Positions 1 to 8,636 of a stretch of DNA of 64,000 nucleotides are shown piece after piece. Position 1 is the first letter of the stretch. Each line of letters opens with the position of its first letter. The translations under genes were made by a program, and so were the position numbers. Source of the DNA: CAZCVI01 sp964502145 (lineage in GTDB: Bacteria; Acidobacteriota; Aminicenantia; UBA2199); contig CAZCVI010000029.1 of the NCBI GenBank assembly GCA_964502145.1, positions 18,240 to 82,239 on the forward strand, given 5' to 3'. The notes beneath the pieces were generated by a model, which did not search any database, was not told where the DNA came from, and saw nothing but the letters and a program-made list of their open reading frames with translations.

Positions 1-212
1 GAGATAACAGCACCAAAGAATTGATGGTGGCGTTTTACCAAAACCTTACGGAAAAACGTTTCACCAGCAAAATTGAAGCACTCCGTCAAGCACAACTGGA
101 AGTGTCCGGCTTGGATGATCTCCTGCCTGCCACTCCCATTAAACATAATAAAACAAAATATGCCTCTCCTTATTATTGGGGACCTTTTATTATGATGGGC
201 AATTGGCGGTAA
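1..212 (+). CDS. C-terminal end of a CHAT-domain protein (partial)
   Basis: The frame is open from the left edge of the window and ends with TAA at 210-212; the start lies outside. The visible ~69 residues read DNSTKELMVAFYQNL and later SPYYWGPFIMMGNWR. The pattern [D-x-S-T-x-x-L-M-x-x-F-Y] followed near the end by PYYW-x-PF-x-x-x-G-x-W is the usual tail of CHAT domains, the caspase/separase-related cysteine peptidase fold often fused to TPR repeats. The catalytic His and Cys would lie upstream and cannot be checked. The next gene on the same strand encodes a caspase-like protease, so two clan-CD-type protease genes are adjacent. The family call rests on a short segment but the tail motif is characteristic. 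Confidence 0.75.
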   Translation, partial: DNSTKELMVAFYQNLTEKRFTSKIEALRQAQLEVSGLDDLLPATPIKHNKTKYASPYYWGPFIMMGNWR

Positions 213-311
213 GACACACCTCCTCTCCTTCATTTGACCCACCAAAGGCAAAACATTTTAAACTTGCAATGCCATACGTCTTTGTTTTATAATAAACATT
301 CAGAGGAACAC

Positions 312-2678
312 ATGATTAATAAAAGCGTTTCAATAAACAATTTAATCTTTAACCACAAGAGAGTATGGATTTTAATCCTGGTGCCCTTCTTCTTTCTAAA
401 CATGAATGATATGATATTCCCCCAGACCCGACGCGCTCTGCTGGTGGGAATTTCCCAATACTCCCACTCTGAACTGACCACTTTTCCCGAATGCAGAAAG
501 GAAAACATAGACAACCTTCCCGGTACCGTGGCAGATATAACCAATATGAAGCAATTGCTGATGAGCCGCTTTCACTTTTTGGAGAGTGAAATTACTGTAT
601 TGTCAGAACGTGATGCCACCCGCCAAAACATCCTACAGAATTTTAAGGAACAACTCATTGACCCTGCAAAGGAAGGCGATATCTGTCTCTTTTATTTTTC
701 CGGTCACGGTTCCCAGATTACCAATTCCTTATCCAATCAGAGTAATAAGCAGGACGAAACACTCGTCCCGTATGACTGGTACACGGGCAATCGTGACCTT
801 CGCGACAAAGAGTTAAAGCGACTGTTTAACCTGGTACTCGATAAAAAAGCATATCTCACTGTAATTGTCGATGCGTGTCACAGTGGTTCCATTGCCCGCG
901 GCCCTATTGAAAAGGGAACCTATCGCCAAGCTCCCCCCAATCTTTGCGACGTGGCAGAACCACCAGACAATGCCCCAGACCCCGCTGCCCGCGGCGCTGT
1001 GATTCTTGCCGCTGCCCAAGAGTCGGAACTGGCCCGCGAAATTGCAGTGGATAATGTGAACGACAAGGGCAAACATTATGAAGGGTTGTTTACCTGGGCA
1101 TTGCGTTCTACCTTGTTGACCTGTTCCCCGGATGAAGCCATTCATAACGTCATGCTGCGCGTCGAAGCCTTGATGCACAGCGAAGGATTAAAACAGATAA
1201 ATAAGTATAGCTTCCCAGACCTCCAAACGAAACCCGAAATACGAAACTGGCCGCTCTTTTGCCTCAAACCAGGTGAAGCGATGGGTATGGCTTTTGCGGT
1301 TAAAGCCATCCATGGAAATACTATTATTATTAATGGCGGTTTGGCTGCGGGAATTCTGGAAAACTGCGAACTGCAAAAAGCAGGGAACCCTGCTGCCCCT
1401 GTTCACGTTCGCGTATCGCAAAGCGTACAGAACCTGAATGAATGCCAAACCACTGTGTTTCAAGGTGAAGTAAAAAATATAAAAGTCGGTGATCTGTTTA
1501 CAGTTGAAAAATGGGTCATGCCCCGTGAGTCGCGGATGAGGGTCTGGTTTCCCACCGCTCCTTTTTCCGCTGCGGAATTAATGCAATTGGCCAAATCAAT
1601 CACCACTCCTGAATTATTACAACAGGTGGAGTGGCTAAACGACCCCACCAGCAAATCCCCGGATTATACGATGTATTGGAACAGTTCATCATGGCAATTA
1701 TTAACCCCCAAGGGCAAGATCATCTCGCTAGGAAAAAAACCGAAAACGGATGATGTGCTGCAACAAATCAAGACCATTACTCCGCAACCGCAAGGCAAAC
1801 CGCTGTTTTATTTGCAACTCCCTTTGCCTGTTTCTTTGAGTAACCAGATAAAGGAGTGTGTGCGTGCGTACCAAGACACGGTGAATATCCTTGATTCCTC
1901 CAAAGGCACTATTTATTTCCTCACCGGGCGTTGGCACCAGGAAAAACTGGAATATGCCTGGCGTGTCCCGGATGTGTTCAAAGATGAGGAAAAGGGGTTT
2001 GGCTTGCCGTTAAGAACCCAGTGGCTGGATGCCTCTTCACCGGGTGATATGGATGATATAAAAAACACGATTGTTTTTCCGCTGCGTGATCTCTTATTAA
2101 AACTGGTAAAAATCAGGGCGTGGTTGCAATTGCAAACGCCCCCACCCGCTCAGAATAGGCGTGTTTTTCCTTATGAATTGGGATTACGAAGAGTGGGAAC
2201 GCAAGAGTTTAAAACCTCTGGTCCACTGTTATGTAATGACATCTACGGATTTGTGTTGCGTGCCACTGATGATATACATTCCGGGAATAAAGAAAAAAGG
2301 TATGCGTATGCCTTTATTATTGATAGTGATGGCGAAAGCAAGCTGTTGTTTCCCACTCAAGAACAGGGCAATTCAGAGAATGAATTTCCAGCTACCGATG
2401 AATGGCCGCAGGAAATTCAGATGGGTAAAAATGATTTATTTACCATAACCCCTCCTGTGGGAATGGATACCTATATTGTTTTGACCACGACGGAAAAGAT
2501 ATCCAACCTCAGCGTATTTAATTTTGATGGCGTGCGATCACGTGGTGAAATCCAGTCTCCCCTGGAACGGTTGCTGGCTGATCTCAGTTCAGCCACTCGT
2601 GGAGAGGATTCCAGTTCGTCCCTTATTTCCAACTGGTCCATTAAACATATGCCTGTATTAAGTAAAAAAGAAGAATAG
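312..2678 (+). CDS. Caspase-family (peptidase C14-like) protein with a DUF4384-like C-terminal region
   Basis: ATG at 312 is chosen because AGAGGA lies just upstream and it gives a clean N-terminal hydrophobic segment (residues ~18-36); an upstream TTG at 234 lacks both. Residues ~40-235 form a caspase/metacaspase-like domain: RRALLVGISQYS opens it, the catalytic His is in SGHGSQ (His132) and the catalytic Cys in DACHSGS (Cys189). The C-terminal third contains YAYAFIIDSDGESKLLFP and FTITPPVGMDTYIVLTT, which resemble DUF4384 domains often paired with bacterial caspases. The protein is therefore probably a membrane-anchored or secreted cysteine protease. It follows the CHAT gene and is 10 bp from the next gene, which is probably cotranscribed. 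Substrate and trigger are unknown; roles in regulated proteolysis or immunity are possible but unproven. Confidence 0.88.
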   Translation: MINKSVSINNLIFNHKRVWILILVPFFFLNMNDMIFPQTRRALLVGISQYSHSELTTFPECRKENIDNLPGTVADITNMKQLLMSRFHFLESEITVLSERDATRQNILQNFKEQLIDPAKEGDICLFYFSGHGSQITNSLSNQSNKQDETLVPYDWYTGNRDLRDKELKRLFNLVLDKKAYLTVIVDACHSGSIARGPIEKGTYRQAPPNLCDVAEPPDNAPDPAARGAVILAAAQESELAREIAVDNVNDKGKHYEGLFTWALRSTLLTCSPDEAIHNVMLRVEALMHSEGLKQINKYSFPDLQTKPEIRNWPLFCLKPGEAMGMAFAVKAIHGNTIIINGGLAAGILENCELQKAGNPAAPVHVRVSQSVQNLNECQTTVFQGEVKNIKVGDLFTVEKWVMPRESRMRVWFPTAPFSAAELMQLAKSITTPELLQQVEWLNDPTSKSPDYTMYWNSSSWQLLTPKGKIISLGKKPKTDDVLQQIKTITPQPQGKPLFYLQLPLPVSLSNQIKECVRAYQDTVNILDSSKGTIYFLTGRWHQEKLEYAWRVPDVFKDEEKGFGLPLRTQWLDASSPGDMDDIKNTIVFPLRDLLLKLVKIRAWLQLQTPPPAQNRRVFPYELGLRRVGTQEFKTSGPLLCNDIYGFVLRATDDIHSGNKEKRYAYAFIIDSDGESKLLFPTQEQGNSENEFPATDEWPQEIQMGKNDLFTITPPVGMDTYIVLTTTEKISNLSVFNFDGVRSRGEIQSPLERLLADLSSATRGEDSSSSLISNWSIKHMPVLSKKEE

Positions 2679-2688
2679 GAGAATAAAC

Positions 2689-3870
2689 ATGAGAAGAGCA
2701 AGACATGGTTTCAGTAAAGTAGTAGTGGTATTTTTTCTAATGTTGTTTTTCACCATTGTTGGTTCTGCGCAAACAGAAGAGAACACCAAAGCCAAAGGCA
2801 CCATTATTTTTAATTTCATTCAACCCGCCGCTACGGTTCCATCCCAAGGAGCACCCAATCCCGATGCCCCCCAAACCACTTCTGCCCAACCGGCCCAAAC
2901 GGTTACAGATACCACCGGCCCCACCTGGTTCTTTATTCCCGGCAAAAGTTATAAAGAGATATTAACGGCATTCCAGTATAACCCCGATAGTTTTGCAAAT
3001 GAACGTTCAAACATAATAAACTTTTTGAATGCCTTAAAGAAAAAATATCCCAAAGGAACAGATCGGCGCTGGTTTGGTTCCCGGGGTGATGTATTGGATG
3101 CCGTGGTATTCTATAATCCTTCAACGCCCACATCAGCAGCAGTCGCAACAACAGAGGGAAAACCGACTTGTTGCTGCTGTGGAAAACAGGTCGCGCAGGT
3201 AAATCCATCGGCACAGGAGAATCAAAAAACCATGGCGGCGAAGTTTACCTTTAAAGAGGATAAACGCAAAACCAGAATCGCAGGCGATTTGAATACCTTG
3301 ATTAAATTGATTTTTAAGGTAAGTGCCAAAGGGGGAGAGGATATAACCATCGCTCAAGAACAACATACATTAAAAGAGCGTTCTGCTTTACTGACCGTTT
3401 CCGTGAGTGTGGGCGAAAAACAAACCACTGCGGTCGTCTTAACCACTGGTCCACAAGAACATTGGTTCCTTTCTGCTGACTTGTTGGTGAACAAGATTTC
3501 CGAGGTTAAACTGGTGGAAAAAGATAAAGTCAACACCATCGAACCCAAAGAAACACCCAAAAGCTTTTTTCTAGGAGTGAACTTTCTGTTGGGTGACATT
3601 CTTAAAGAGAAGCAGGTCTTTTGGAAGTATTTTTTTGTAAAAGGAATGCTAAAGATTTCCAAGACACCTTGGGATGGGTATGGCGTGGGGTTAGGGTTTC
3701 GTTTTCCCCAATGGCGTATCTTGGGCGTGGACATCTCTGCACTGTCCATTTTTGGCGCGATGGTGTGGACCAAGGAGGAGAACGCCGACAAGAGTGTCAA
3801 GTTCACCAAGCGGCAAATGCTAATGGGTATCAGTTACAATTTGGACAGGGCTTTGGATTGGGTTAAATAG
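2689..3870 (+). CDS. Secreted protein of unknown function, caspase-operon partner
   Basis: ATG at 2689 follows AGGAG with good spacing, 10 bp after the caspase gene. The 393-residue product starts with a signal peptide (basic MRRARHGFSK, hydrophobic VVVVFFLMLFFTIVG, cleavage near SAQ). A Pro/Thr/Ala-rich linker spans residues ~45-75. Around residue 160 there is an unusual run of four consecutive cysteines (TCCCCGKQ), which could bind metal or form disulfides. The C-terminal ~100 residues alternate hydrophobic and polar residues with aromatics (GYGVGLGFRFPQWRI, MLMGISYNLDRALDW), as in beta-barrel or beta-rich envelope proteins. I do not recognise the family. The tight spacing suggests it acts with the caspase-like protein in the envelope, as a partner, inhibitor or substrate; that is inference. 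Confidence 0.7.
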   Translation: MRRARHGFSKVVVVFFLMLFFTIVGSAQTEENTKAKGTIIFNFIQPAATVPSQGAPNPDAPQTTSAQPAQTVTDTTGPTWFFIPGKSYKEILTAFQYNPDSFANERSNIINFLNALKKKYPKGTDRRWFGSRGDVLDAVVFYNPSTPTSAAVATTEGKPTCCCCGKQVAQVNPSAQENQKTMAAKFTFKEDKRKTRIAGDLNTLIKLIFKVSAKGGEDITIAQEQHTLKERSALLTVSVSVGEKQTTAVVLTTGPQEHWFLSADLLVNKISEVKLVEKDKVNTIEPKETPKSFFLGVNFLLGDILKEKQVFWKYFFVKGMLKISKTPWDGYGVGLGFRFPQWRILGVDISALSIFGAMVWTKEENADKSVKFTKRQMLMGISYNLDRALDWVK

Positions 3871-3879
3871 TAGAAATAG

Positions 3880-4032
3880 GGTGGAAATAGAGAGACGGCA
3901 CATTACTTGGTGATTGGTCCGGTGGAACAAGCTGAATATCCTGGAATGGCGGAAGTTTTAAAACACGCGCCTAAATCCTTTAAAAAAGTATTCTCCTTGC
4001 CGACGTTTAAGGTTTATCAGGTGGAGAAGTAG
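3880..4032 (+). pseudogene. Short 3' remnant, possibly of a GT39-type glycosyltransferase
   Basis: After clustered stop codons, the frame stays open for ~50 codons to TAG at 4030-4032. It encodes HYLVIGPVEQAEYPGMAEVL followed by a segment ending FKVYQVEK. There is no start codon with a ribosome site. The piece resembles the soluble C-terminal portion of GT39-like glycosyltransferases, where a 'HaLlG...' strand is followed by a helix and a 'vy.i' strand; the intact gene at 5348 has HALLGTDMSGEIINFF in a comparable place. The best reading is a decayed gene tail left upstream of the 4157 promoter. The family assignment is weak. Confidence 0.35.
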
Positions 4033-4078
4033 TTTTCCCCGATATTATTTTGTCCAGCATTGTCCGGCATGTTTTGTC

Positions 4079-4107
4079 TTGACCGGTGGTGCAGTCTATT
4101 GTATAAT
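4079..4107 (+). promoter_or_regulatory. Sigma-70-type promoter for the 4157 lipoprotein gene
   Basis: TTGACC at 4079-4084, a 17-base spacer and TATAAT at 4102-4107. The element recurs with the same boxes, spacer length and trailing GCA upstream of 5348, which supports its function. Confidence 0.8.
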
Positions 4108-4156
4108 GCATTTTAGCGTCATATAAAACCATCACAATAAAAGAGGAGCTACTCTG

Positions 4157-5182
4157 ATGACGATAGATCAAAAAAGTAAAATAAAAAAGTTAATACTGGT
4201 ATTATTCCTAGTGCTGTTATTTTTTCCCTTTTGTAGCGACCCGCTTCCCGTGGATCCCCCTCCGCCGCCGCCTCCCCCTCCACCGCCGCCGCCCGTATTG
4301 ACCGAGCATCGGGTGCCTGTTTATTTCACCAACAATGGGTTCAGCCGCTGTGATCTTTTCACCGCGTTTCTTGTACTGGAGCCAAAAGTAACCACCGGTG
4401 AAGAATCGGATATCAATAACTATAATGTATCTATAAAGGAAGTGGTCAATCTTACCCGTACACCGGTGGTGGATGAATTTGCCGTGGATTTTATCGCCCC
4501 GGATAAACTTCTTTTTGTAATAGCCGACGAAGGTTTGAACGATAGCAATATTGGGAACACTGAAATTGCGTTTATGAATATGTCAGATCGAATTGTGCAT
4601 CCCATCACCCCCATAAAAGGGGAATATAGCGGTGATAACTGGGACCCCCACTGGGTGGATAGTAACACCATTGTCTGGAGTCATCTGGGGCGTCTGGTGC
4701 AGTATGATTTACTGACCGGAACGATAACCGATCCCCTCATTCCCGAACTTGAAGGCGTGGTGTATGATCCGGTGTACCTTTTTCCGGCCAAAGAAAAGAT
4801 TCTTTATAATGCGCGGAGATCGGGGAAAAAGAACAGTTATTCCTATTCCTTTATAACTCATGAAGAAAAGCAATGCCTCCCCCCGGCCTATTTCAATGTA
4901 TATAAAGATGATAATCCCTCGTGGTATAACGGTGAAAAAATTGTTGGTCATTACTTTGAAAATGAGCGGGGGCGTTTATATACCAGGGACGGTGACAACT
5001 TTTTAGTCATCACCGATGCCACCCATGATTTCCGTTATGTTGTGGGCACCCAAATCATCGGGCAGTGGTTTTTTGTATTTTCTGAATGGTCTGACATGGA
5101 AAATATCCGCCTATGGATGGCCAATGAAAATGGCACGTGGCTTCAAGACCTTAATCAAGGTGGTGACGAGTTGTCTTTCTAA
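4157..5182 (+). CDS. Lipoprotein-like protein with a polyproline hinge and TolB-like propeller
   Basis: ATG at 4157 follows AAGAGGAG. The N-terminus is basic then strongly hydrophobic and ends in LFFPFC, a plausible though non-canonical lipobox with Cys at about residue 26. It is followed by 13 consecutive prolines and then ~290 residues with TolB/PD40-like repeats such as NWDPHWVDSNTIVWSH and DNPSWYNGEKIVGH. These suggest a beta-propeller tethered to the envelope by a stiff polyproline spacer. The protein is a clear paralogue of 21548-22858 (shared motifs: DDFAV/DEFAV, NTEI, YSGxNWDPxW, TIVWSH, RGRLYTRD), though shorter in the N-terminal part. It has its own promoter and seems monocistronic. 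The long proline run should need EF-P for efficient translation. Function unknown. Confidence 0.8.
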   Translation: MTIDQKSKIKKLILVLFLVLLFFPFCSDPLPVDPPPPPPPPPPPPPVLTEHRVPVYFTNNGFSRCDLFTAFLVLEPKVTTGEESDINNYNVSIKEVVNLTRTPVVDEFAVDFIAPDKLLFVIADEGLNDSNIGNTEIAFMNMSDRIVHPITPIKGEYSGDNWDPHWVDSNTIVWSHLGRLVQYDLLTGTITDPLIPELEGVVYDPVYLFPAKEKILYNARRSGKKNSYSYSFITHEEKQCLPPAYFNVYKDDNPSWYNGEKIVGHYFENERGRLYTRDGDNFLVITDATHDFRYVVGTQIIGQWFFVFSEWSDMENIRLWMANENGTWLQDLNQGGDELSF

Positions 5183-5281
5183 AAAACACGTGGACGATAT
5201 GGGCTTTGTGGACCGCAAGTAAAAGCATTTTTTTGTCCACATCGTCCACAACGATTTCAAAACAGTGGCGGTGAATTCAGG
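5183..5281. repeat. GTCC/TGGAC interspersed repeat element, copy 1
   Basis: Directly after the 4157 gene lies a region with GTGGACGATATGG, AAAAGCATTTTTTTG, GTCCACATCGTCCAC and a right end GGCGGTGAATTCAGG. The same words occur at 63905-64000, partly at 18683-18807, and as coding sequence at 36991-37044. It looks like a small non-coding interspersed repeat with inverted TGGAC/GTCCA arms. Confidence 0.7.
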
Positions 5282-5295
5282 TCGTTCCCATCATA

Positions 5296-5324
5296 TTGAC
5301 CCATCCTGTAGTCTGGTGTATAAT
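5296..5324 (+). promoter_or_regulatory. Sigma-70-type promoter for the 5348 gene
   Basis: TTGACC at 5296-5301, 17-base spacer, TATAAT at 5319-5324, followed by GCA as in the 4079 promoter. Expected start of transcription is ~5331, leaving a short leader with AAAGGAGA before ATG 5348. Confidence 0.8.
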
Positions 5325-5347
5325 GCACTTTTAAAGGAGATACACCA

Positions 5348-7870
5348 ATGACCATACAGCAAAAAAGCAATAAAAAAATAGAAATCCTGGCGGCAATTGT
5401 TCTTTTGCTGTTTTCCATGGGTTTACGCGTTAATGCACCCCGTGCTGATTTGCCTTCTCATATCACCTTTAGCGGCAGCATTCTGACCGATGAAGGCAAT
5501 CAATGCCACAACTCGCGCAGCAAAACTCTTTTTAACGAATGGTATCCCGATGACTGGCGCGTCACCAATTACAACCCCGTGCTGCCCTATTTTAAACTGG
5601 CCATGTTCAAAGTATTTGGCGTTGGCATGTTGCAACTGCGCTCCGTCAATTACATTTTCGCCTTTTTTTCCCTGCTCTTCTTTTTCTTCCTCCTTAAATC
5701 CTATTTTAAAGAGAACCCTAAATTCGCATTATTAGGGTTGCTGCTACTGGGCATTAATTTTCTCTATGTCATGTACAACAAGATCGGAACCTATGAAACC
5801 TCGATCACCTTCTGGGTTATTATGACCCTTTATTTTATAGAAAAGTACCGCACCAAACAGAAACCTCTCTTTTTATTCCTGTCCGGTGCAACCGCAGCCA
5901 TGGGGTTTATCTTCAAAAGCATCATGGCTTATTTGCTTCCCCTGCCCTTTGCCGCTGTGATTCTGATGCATCTTTTCCCTTTAAACTCCGCACCCGGAAC
6001 TGAACTTACAGGCCAGGGTTTTTCCTTCAAAAAAATGGGCCGAGATTTGGTGTTTGTTTTAGGTGGGTTGTTGGTGTGCTGGGTGCCCTGGTACTTGCTT
6101 CATTATCTTCCCAATCGAGACTGGATTATCAATGGCCCTGGGAAATTTATGGGCGTCATGATTTTACCCGACAATATCACCCAAGCATGGCAGAATTTTC
6201 TTTCTTTTCCGTGGCGTGAGCAGTTTTATAAGATTCCAGTGGTTTGGATTGGTTCTTTGATCTATATCCCGGTTTTTATCCGGCGCTTATTCCAGCGACG
6301 GGCCACCGTGTTAGAAATCGCTACTATTCTTTTTTTCTTTGCCCATACCTTTATGTTTTTATTCATGTCTTATCGTCCTTCCCGCTATTTTGTACCCGTG
6401 ATACCTGCCATCGTGTTGATGACCGTGTTACTTTTTGAACGGTGGTATGCCACATCCCAATCCATTGGAACCGTGCCACCGTCCCCCGTGTATGGTGTAT
6501 GGGGGAAAAGGATGATTTATATTATCTATATATTAGACATAATCTGGCTCACTGGTTTCGCTTATTTTTGTGCTGTGCCCGTGTTTCGTCGCTTGGTTGG
6601 GCTCAATCCTTGGCGTCCAACCCCCACCTTGTTGTATTGGCTTGTCGCCGTGGTGCTTGTTTCCGCCGCTTATTATTGCAAACCTTTCCTGAGCCGTGTT
6701 TATGGCCGTTCAACCAATCCTGCCAAATGGCAAGCCCGTAAACTAACCACACCCTTGATTTTCCTTTTGATTCTGCTCTCCTTGGCGGTGAATCTCGGCT
6801 TTTATTGGGATTGGTACACCAAGCGGACCTATACCATTTATAACATGGGTGTAGAGTGGCAGAAAAAATTGGATCATGCCTATATTGCAGGTATGACTGC
6901 CGCAGCCTCGGTATTGGAAACCCGGCACAAAACCTTATGGCTCTATCCCAACTTTGTTAATTGGGAAAAGGATACGCTGGAAAAGTACCCGGTCACGCAC
7001 GCCCTGTTAGGAACCGATATGAGCGGGGAGATCATTAATTTTTTCAATCAGTGGCCCGAACGAATGAATCAACGCGCCGCACTGGTAAAAATCTATCCTA
7101 TAAAAGATTATTTCTTGCATTTTTATTCCTTTGTGGACCCTTATATTCGGAATTTTCAGGAAGCCGGCCCACAGGAGTACCGATTGACTGTCATCAATCC
7201 CTCTGCAAAACCAATCCAAACGCGAGTAGGGGAGGTCTATCGCTTACCAACTGCCCCGGACGTGCGCGTAATCCGAGGGAAACAGTATTTTCAATTAAAA
7301 CCCGGAGAGAATCAGATTCAGGTTTCCATGACAGAGAGTGGCCTATCACTTCCTCCCGATGCGATTGATGTGCTGCTTTTTTTGGATTATTCGGGGCCTT
7401 TTGGACCCGTGGACCAGCCCCTGCGTTATGAAGGTGAAAACTTCCGCATGAGAACCGGTATTAATAAATGGGAACCTTCAGCCTCCAATCGGAATGTCCG
7501 GTATTTTGAGCGTCGCATTTCCGCCCCTGGTTTTTTAAGTTATGGGCCGTCCGTACCTTTTGCTCCCGGTGTTTTTATTGTGAATTTCAAACTGGCTTTT
7601 AGTGATATAAAATCCAAACTGCGGCCCCTGTGCAAATTGGATATCTATGCCGTGGAAGACAGGAAACCTCTGGCTGAACTTACTCTCAAGGGCAGCGATA
7701 TTAATCGTGCCACTAACGGGGCGGATGGTTATGGGTCTTACCAACTTAGTACAGTTGTACCCCAGACCAAAACCTTGGAGTTTCGTGTCCAAACCGAGGT
7801 TTTAGCCAATGTCGCTTTTGACTATGTTGATGTCATTTATTATCAGGGTATCTTTTTGCCGAAGAAATAG
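5348..7870 (+). CDS. GT39/PMT-type membrane glycosyltransferase
   Basis: ATG at 5348 follows AAAGGAGA. The 840-residue protein has about a dozen predicted membrane segments over residues ~12-500, then a ~300-residue soluble C-terminal region. Just after the first membrane helix comes LTDEGNQ, corresponding to the conserved acidic motif in the first periplasmic loop of GT39/ArnT/PMT enzymes, which transfer sugars from polyprenyl-phosphate donors at the outer face of the inner membrane. YRPSRYFVPVIPAIVLM in the middle is also typical of this superfamily. The soluble region (EYRLTVINPSAKPIQTRVGE, DYVDVIYYQG) is beta-rich and may bind the acceptor. No other polysaccharide gene adjoins it. The family is well supported; donor and acceptor are unknown. 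Confidence 0.85.
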   Translation: MTIQQKSNKKIEILAAIVLLLFSMGLRVNAPRADLPSHITFSGSILTDEGNQCHNSRSKTLFNEWYPDDWRVTNYNPVLPYFKLAMFKVFGVGMLQLRSVNYIFAFFSLLFFFFLLKSYFKENPKFALLGLLLLGINFLYVMYNKIGTYETSITFWVIMTLYFIEKYRTKQKPLFLFLSGATAAMGFIFKSIMAYLLPLPFAAVILMHLFPLNSAPGTELTGQGFSFKKMGRDLVFVLGGLLVCWVPWYLLHYLPNRDWIINGPGKFMGVMILPDNITQAWQNFLSFPWREQFYKIPVVWIGSLIYIPVFIRRLFQRRATVLEIATILFFFAHTFMFLFMSYRPSRYFVPVIPAIVLMTVLLFERWYATSQSIGTVPPSPVYGVWGKRMIYIIYILDIIWLTGFAYFCAVPVFRRLVGLNPWRPTPTLLYWLVAVVLVSAAYYCKPFLSRVYGRSTNPAKWQARKLTTPLIFLLILLSLAVNLGFYWDWYTKRTYTIYNMGVEWQKKLDHAYIAGMTAAASVLETRHKTLWLYPNFVNWEKDTLEKYPVTHALLGTDMSGEIINFFNQWPERMNQRAALVKIYPIKDYFLHFYSFVDPYIRNFQEAGPQEYRLTVINPSAKPIQTRVGEVYRLPTAPDVRVIRGKQYFQLKPGENQIQVSMTESGLSLPPDAIDVLLFLDYSGPFGPVDQPLRYEGENFRMRTGINKWEPSASNRNVRYFERRISAPGFLSYGPSVPFAPGVFIVNFKLAFSDIKSKLRPLCKLDIYAVEDRKPLAELTLKGSDINRATNGADGYGSYQLSTVVPQTKTLEFRVQTEVLANVAFDYVDVIYYQGIFLPKK

Positions 7871-7945
7871 CCGGGCTTGTTTTTTTTATTCTTGACTTAA
7901 TTTTGGAAATCAGTAAACTGTATGGTGTGATATCTCGAATTAAAT

Positions 7946-8005
7946 ATGATAGAATGAAATAAGATAGAATGAACTATGATAGAATTAAATATGATAGAAT
8001 GAAAT
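7946..8005 (+). repeat. Four tandem 15-bp units upstream of the TerB-like gene
   Basis: Units at 7946-7960, 7961-7975, 7976-7990 and 7991-8005 have consensus ATGATAGAATGAAAT with one to three changes each; a degenerate fifth (7931-7945) ends in GAATTAAAT. They end 21 bp before ATG 8027. Position and regular spacing could mean an iterated operator or a slippage-prone leader. Confidence 0.85.
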
Positions 8006-8026
8006 TTGAATTAAAGGAGAAACGCC

Positions 8027-8422
8027 ATGTTTTTAAAGAATCTTAATGAAGAGCAGCAAGTCTCGTTTTTAGCAATAGCCATGAAGATTATCGGAGCCGA
8101 TGGTCGTCTTGATCCCGCCGAACGGCGTATGATCGAAGCCATGAGAGTTGAAATGGGATTGTTCCATGAAGCTAAATTGCCTACCGGGGTGATTGAGGAA
8201 TTGGCTAAGCCCTTTGATACGCATCGGGCGCAAGTGACAGTCCTCTTGGAAGGTATTCTTCTCGCTTATGCTGACAATGATTTCTCCGGTGCCGAGCAAA
8301 AAATACTGCGGGCTTTGGCCATCATCTGGGGGATTTCAGAGGAAGAAGCCACTGAATTAGAAAACTGGGTGCAGGAATACAACAAAATATTGAAAAAAGC
8401 CGAGCAGTTTTTTTCAAAATAA
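8027..8422 (+). CDS. TerB-like (tellurite resistance/COG3793-type) small helical protein
   Basis: ATG at 8027 is preceded by AAAGGAG. The 131-residue protein is all-helical with the TerB pattern: IIGADGRLDPAERRMIEAM in the first half and ADNDFSGAEQKILRALAIIWGI in the second, two acidic 'DG/DN..-x-x-E' loops that bind metal in TerB-like folds. There is no signal peptide, so it is cytoplasmic. TerB domains occur as stand-alone proteins near membrane stress and sensor systems, but no other ter gene is here. Expression may be influenced by the 15-bp repeats just upstream. Family likely; role unknown. Confidence 0.75.
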   Translation: MFLKNLNEEQQVSFLAIAMKIIGADGRLDPAERRMIEAMRVEMGLFHEAKLPTGVIEELAKPFDTHRAQVTVLLEGILLAYADNDFSGAEQKILRALAIIWGISEEEATELENWVQEYNKILKKAEQFFSK

Positions 8423-8429
8423 TCAGGCT

Positions 8430-8457
8430 GTAGAGACGTTGCGCGCAACGTCTCTAC
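8430..8457. repeat. Perfect 28-bp palindrome after the TerB-like gene
   Basis: Left arm GTAGAGACGTTGCG and right arm CGCAACGTCTCTAC are perfect reverse complements with no loop. Eight bases downstream of the TAA, it could act as a terminator stem, but it lacks a T-run. Related diverged copies lie at 8487-8510 and 13741-13768, so it is an interspersed palindrome family. Confidence 0.85.
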
Positions 8458-8486
8458 TTAACCTGCCCCGCGATTAAAATGGGGTA

Positions 8487-8510
8487 TAGAGACGTTGTGT
8501 ACAGCGTCTA
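8487..8510. repeat. Diverged copy of the GTAGAGACGTTGC palindrome
   Basis: TAGAGACGTTG and CAGCGTCTA form an imperfect inverted repeat around GTGTA; the sequence is clearly related to the palindrome at 8430-8457. Confidence 0.65.
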
Positions 8511-8580
8511 CCAAATATCGCTCATAGTCTCGCCTACCTTTTTCCTTCTTGTCCAATAAAAAAATAATTCACGTTTTCCC

Positions 8581-8609
8581 TTGATTTCTTAAATTATTTC
8601 AATTATAAT
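8581..8609 (+). promoter_or_regulatory. Promoter of small protein gene A
   Basis: TTGATT at 8581-8586, 17-base spacer, TATAAT at 8604-8609. The paralogous gene at 9142 has a matching TTGATT-17-TATTAT promoter. Confidence 0.75.
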
Positions 8610-8636
8610 ATGACCATAAAAAAAGGAGGATTTAAA

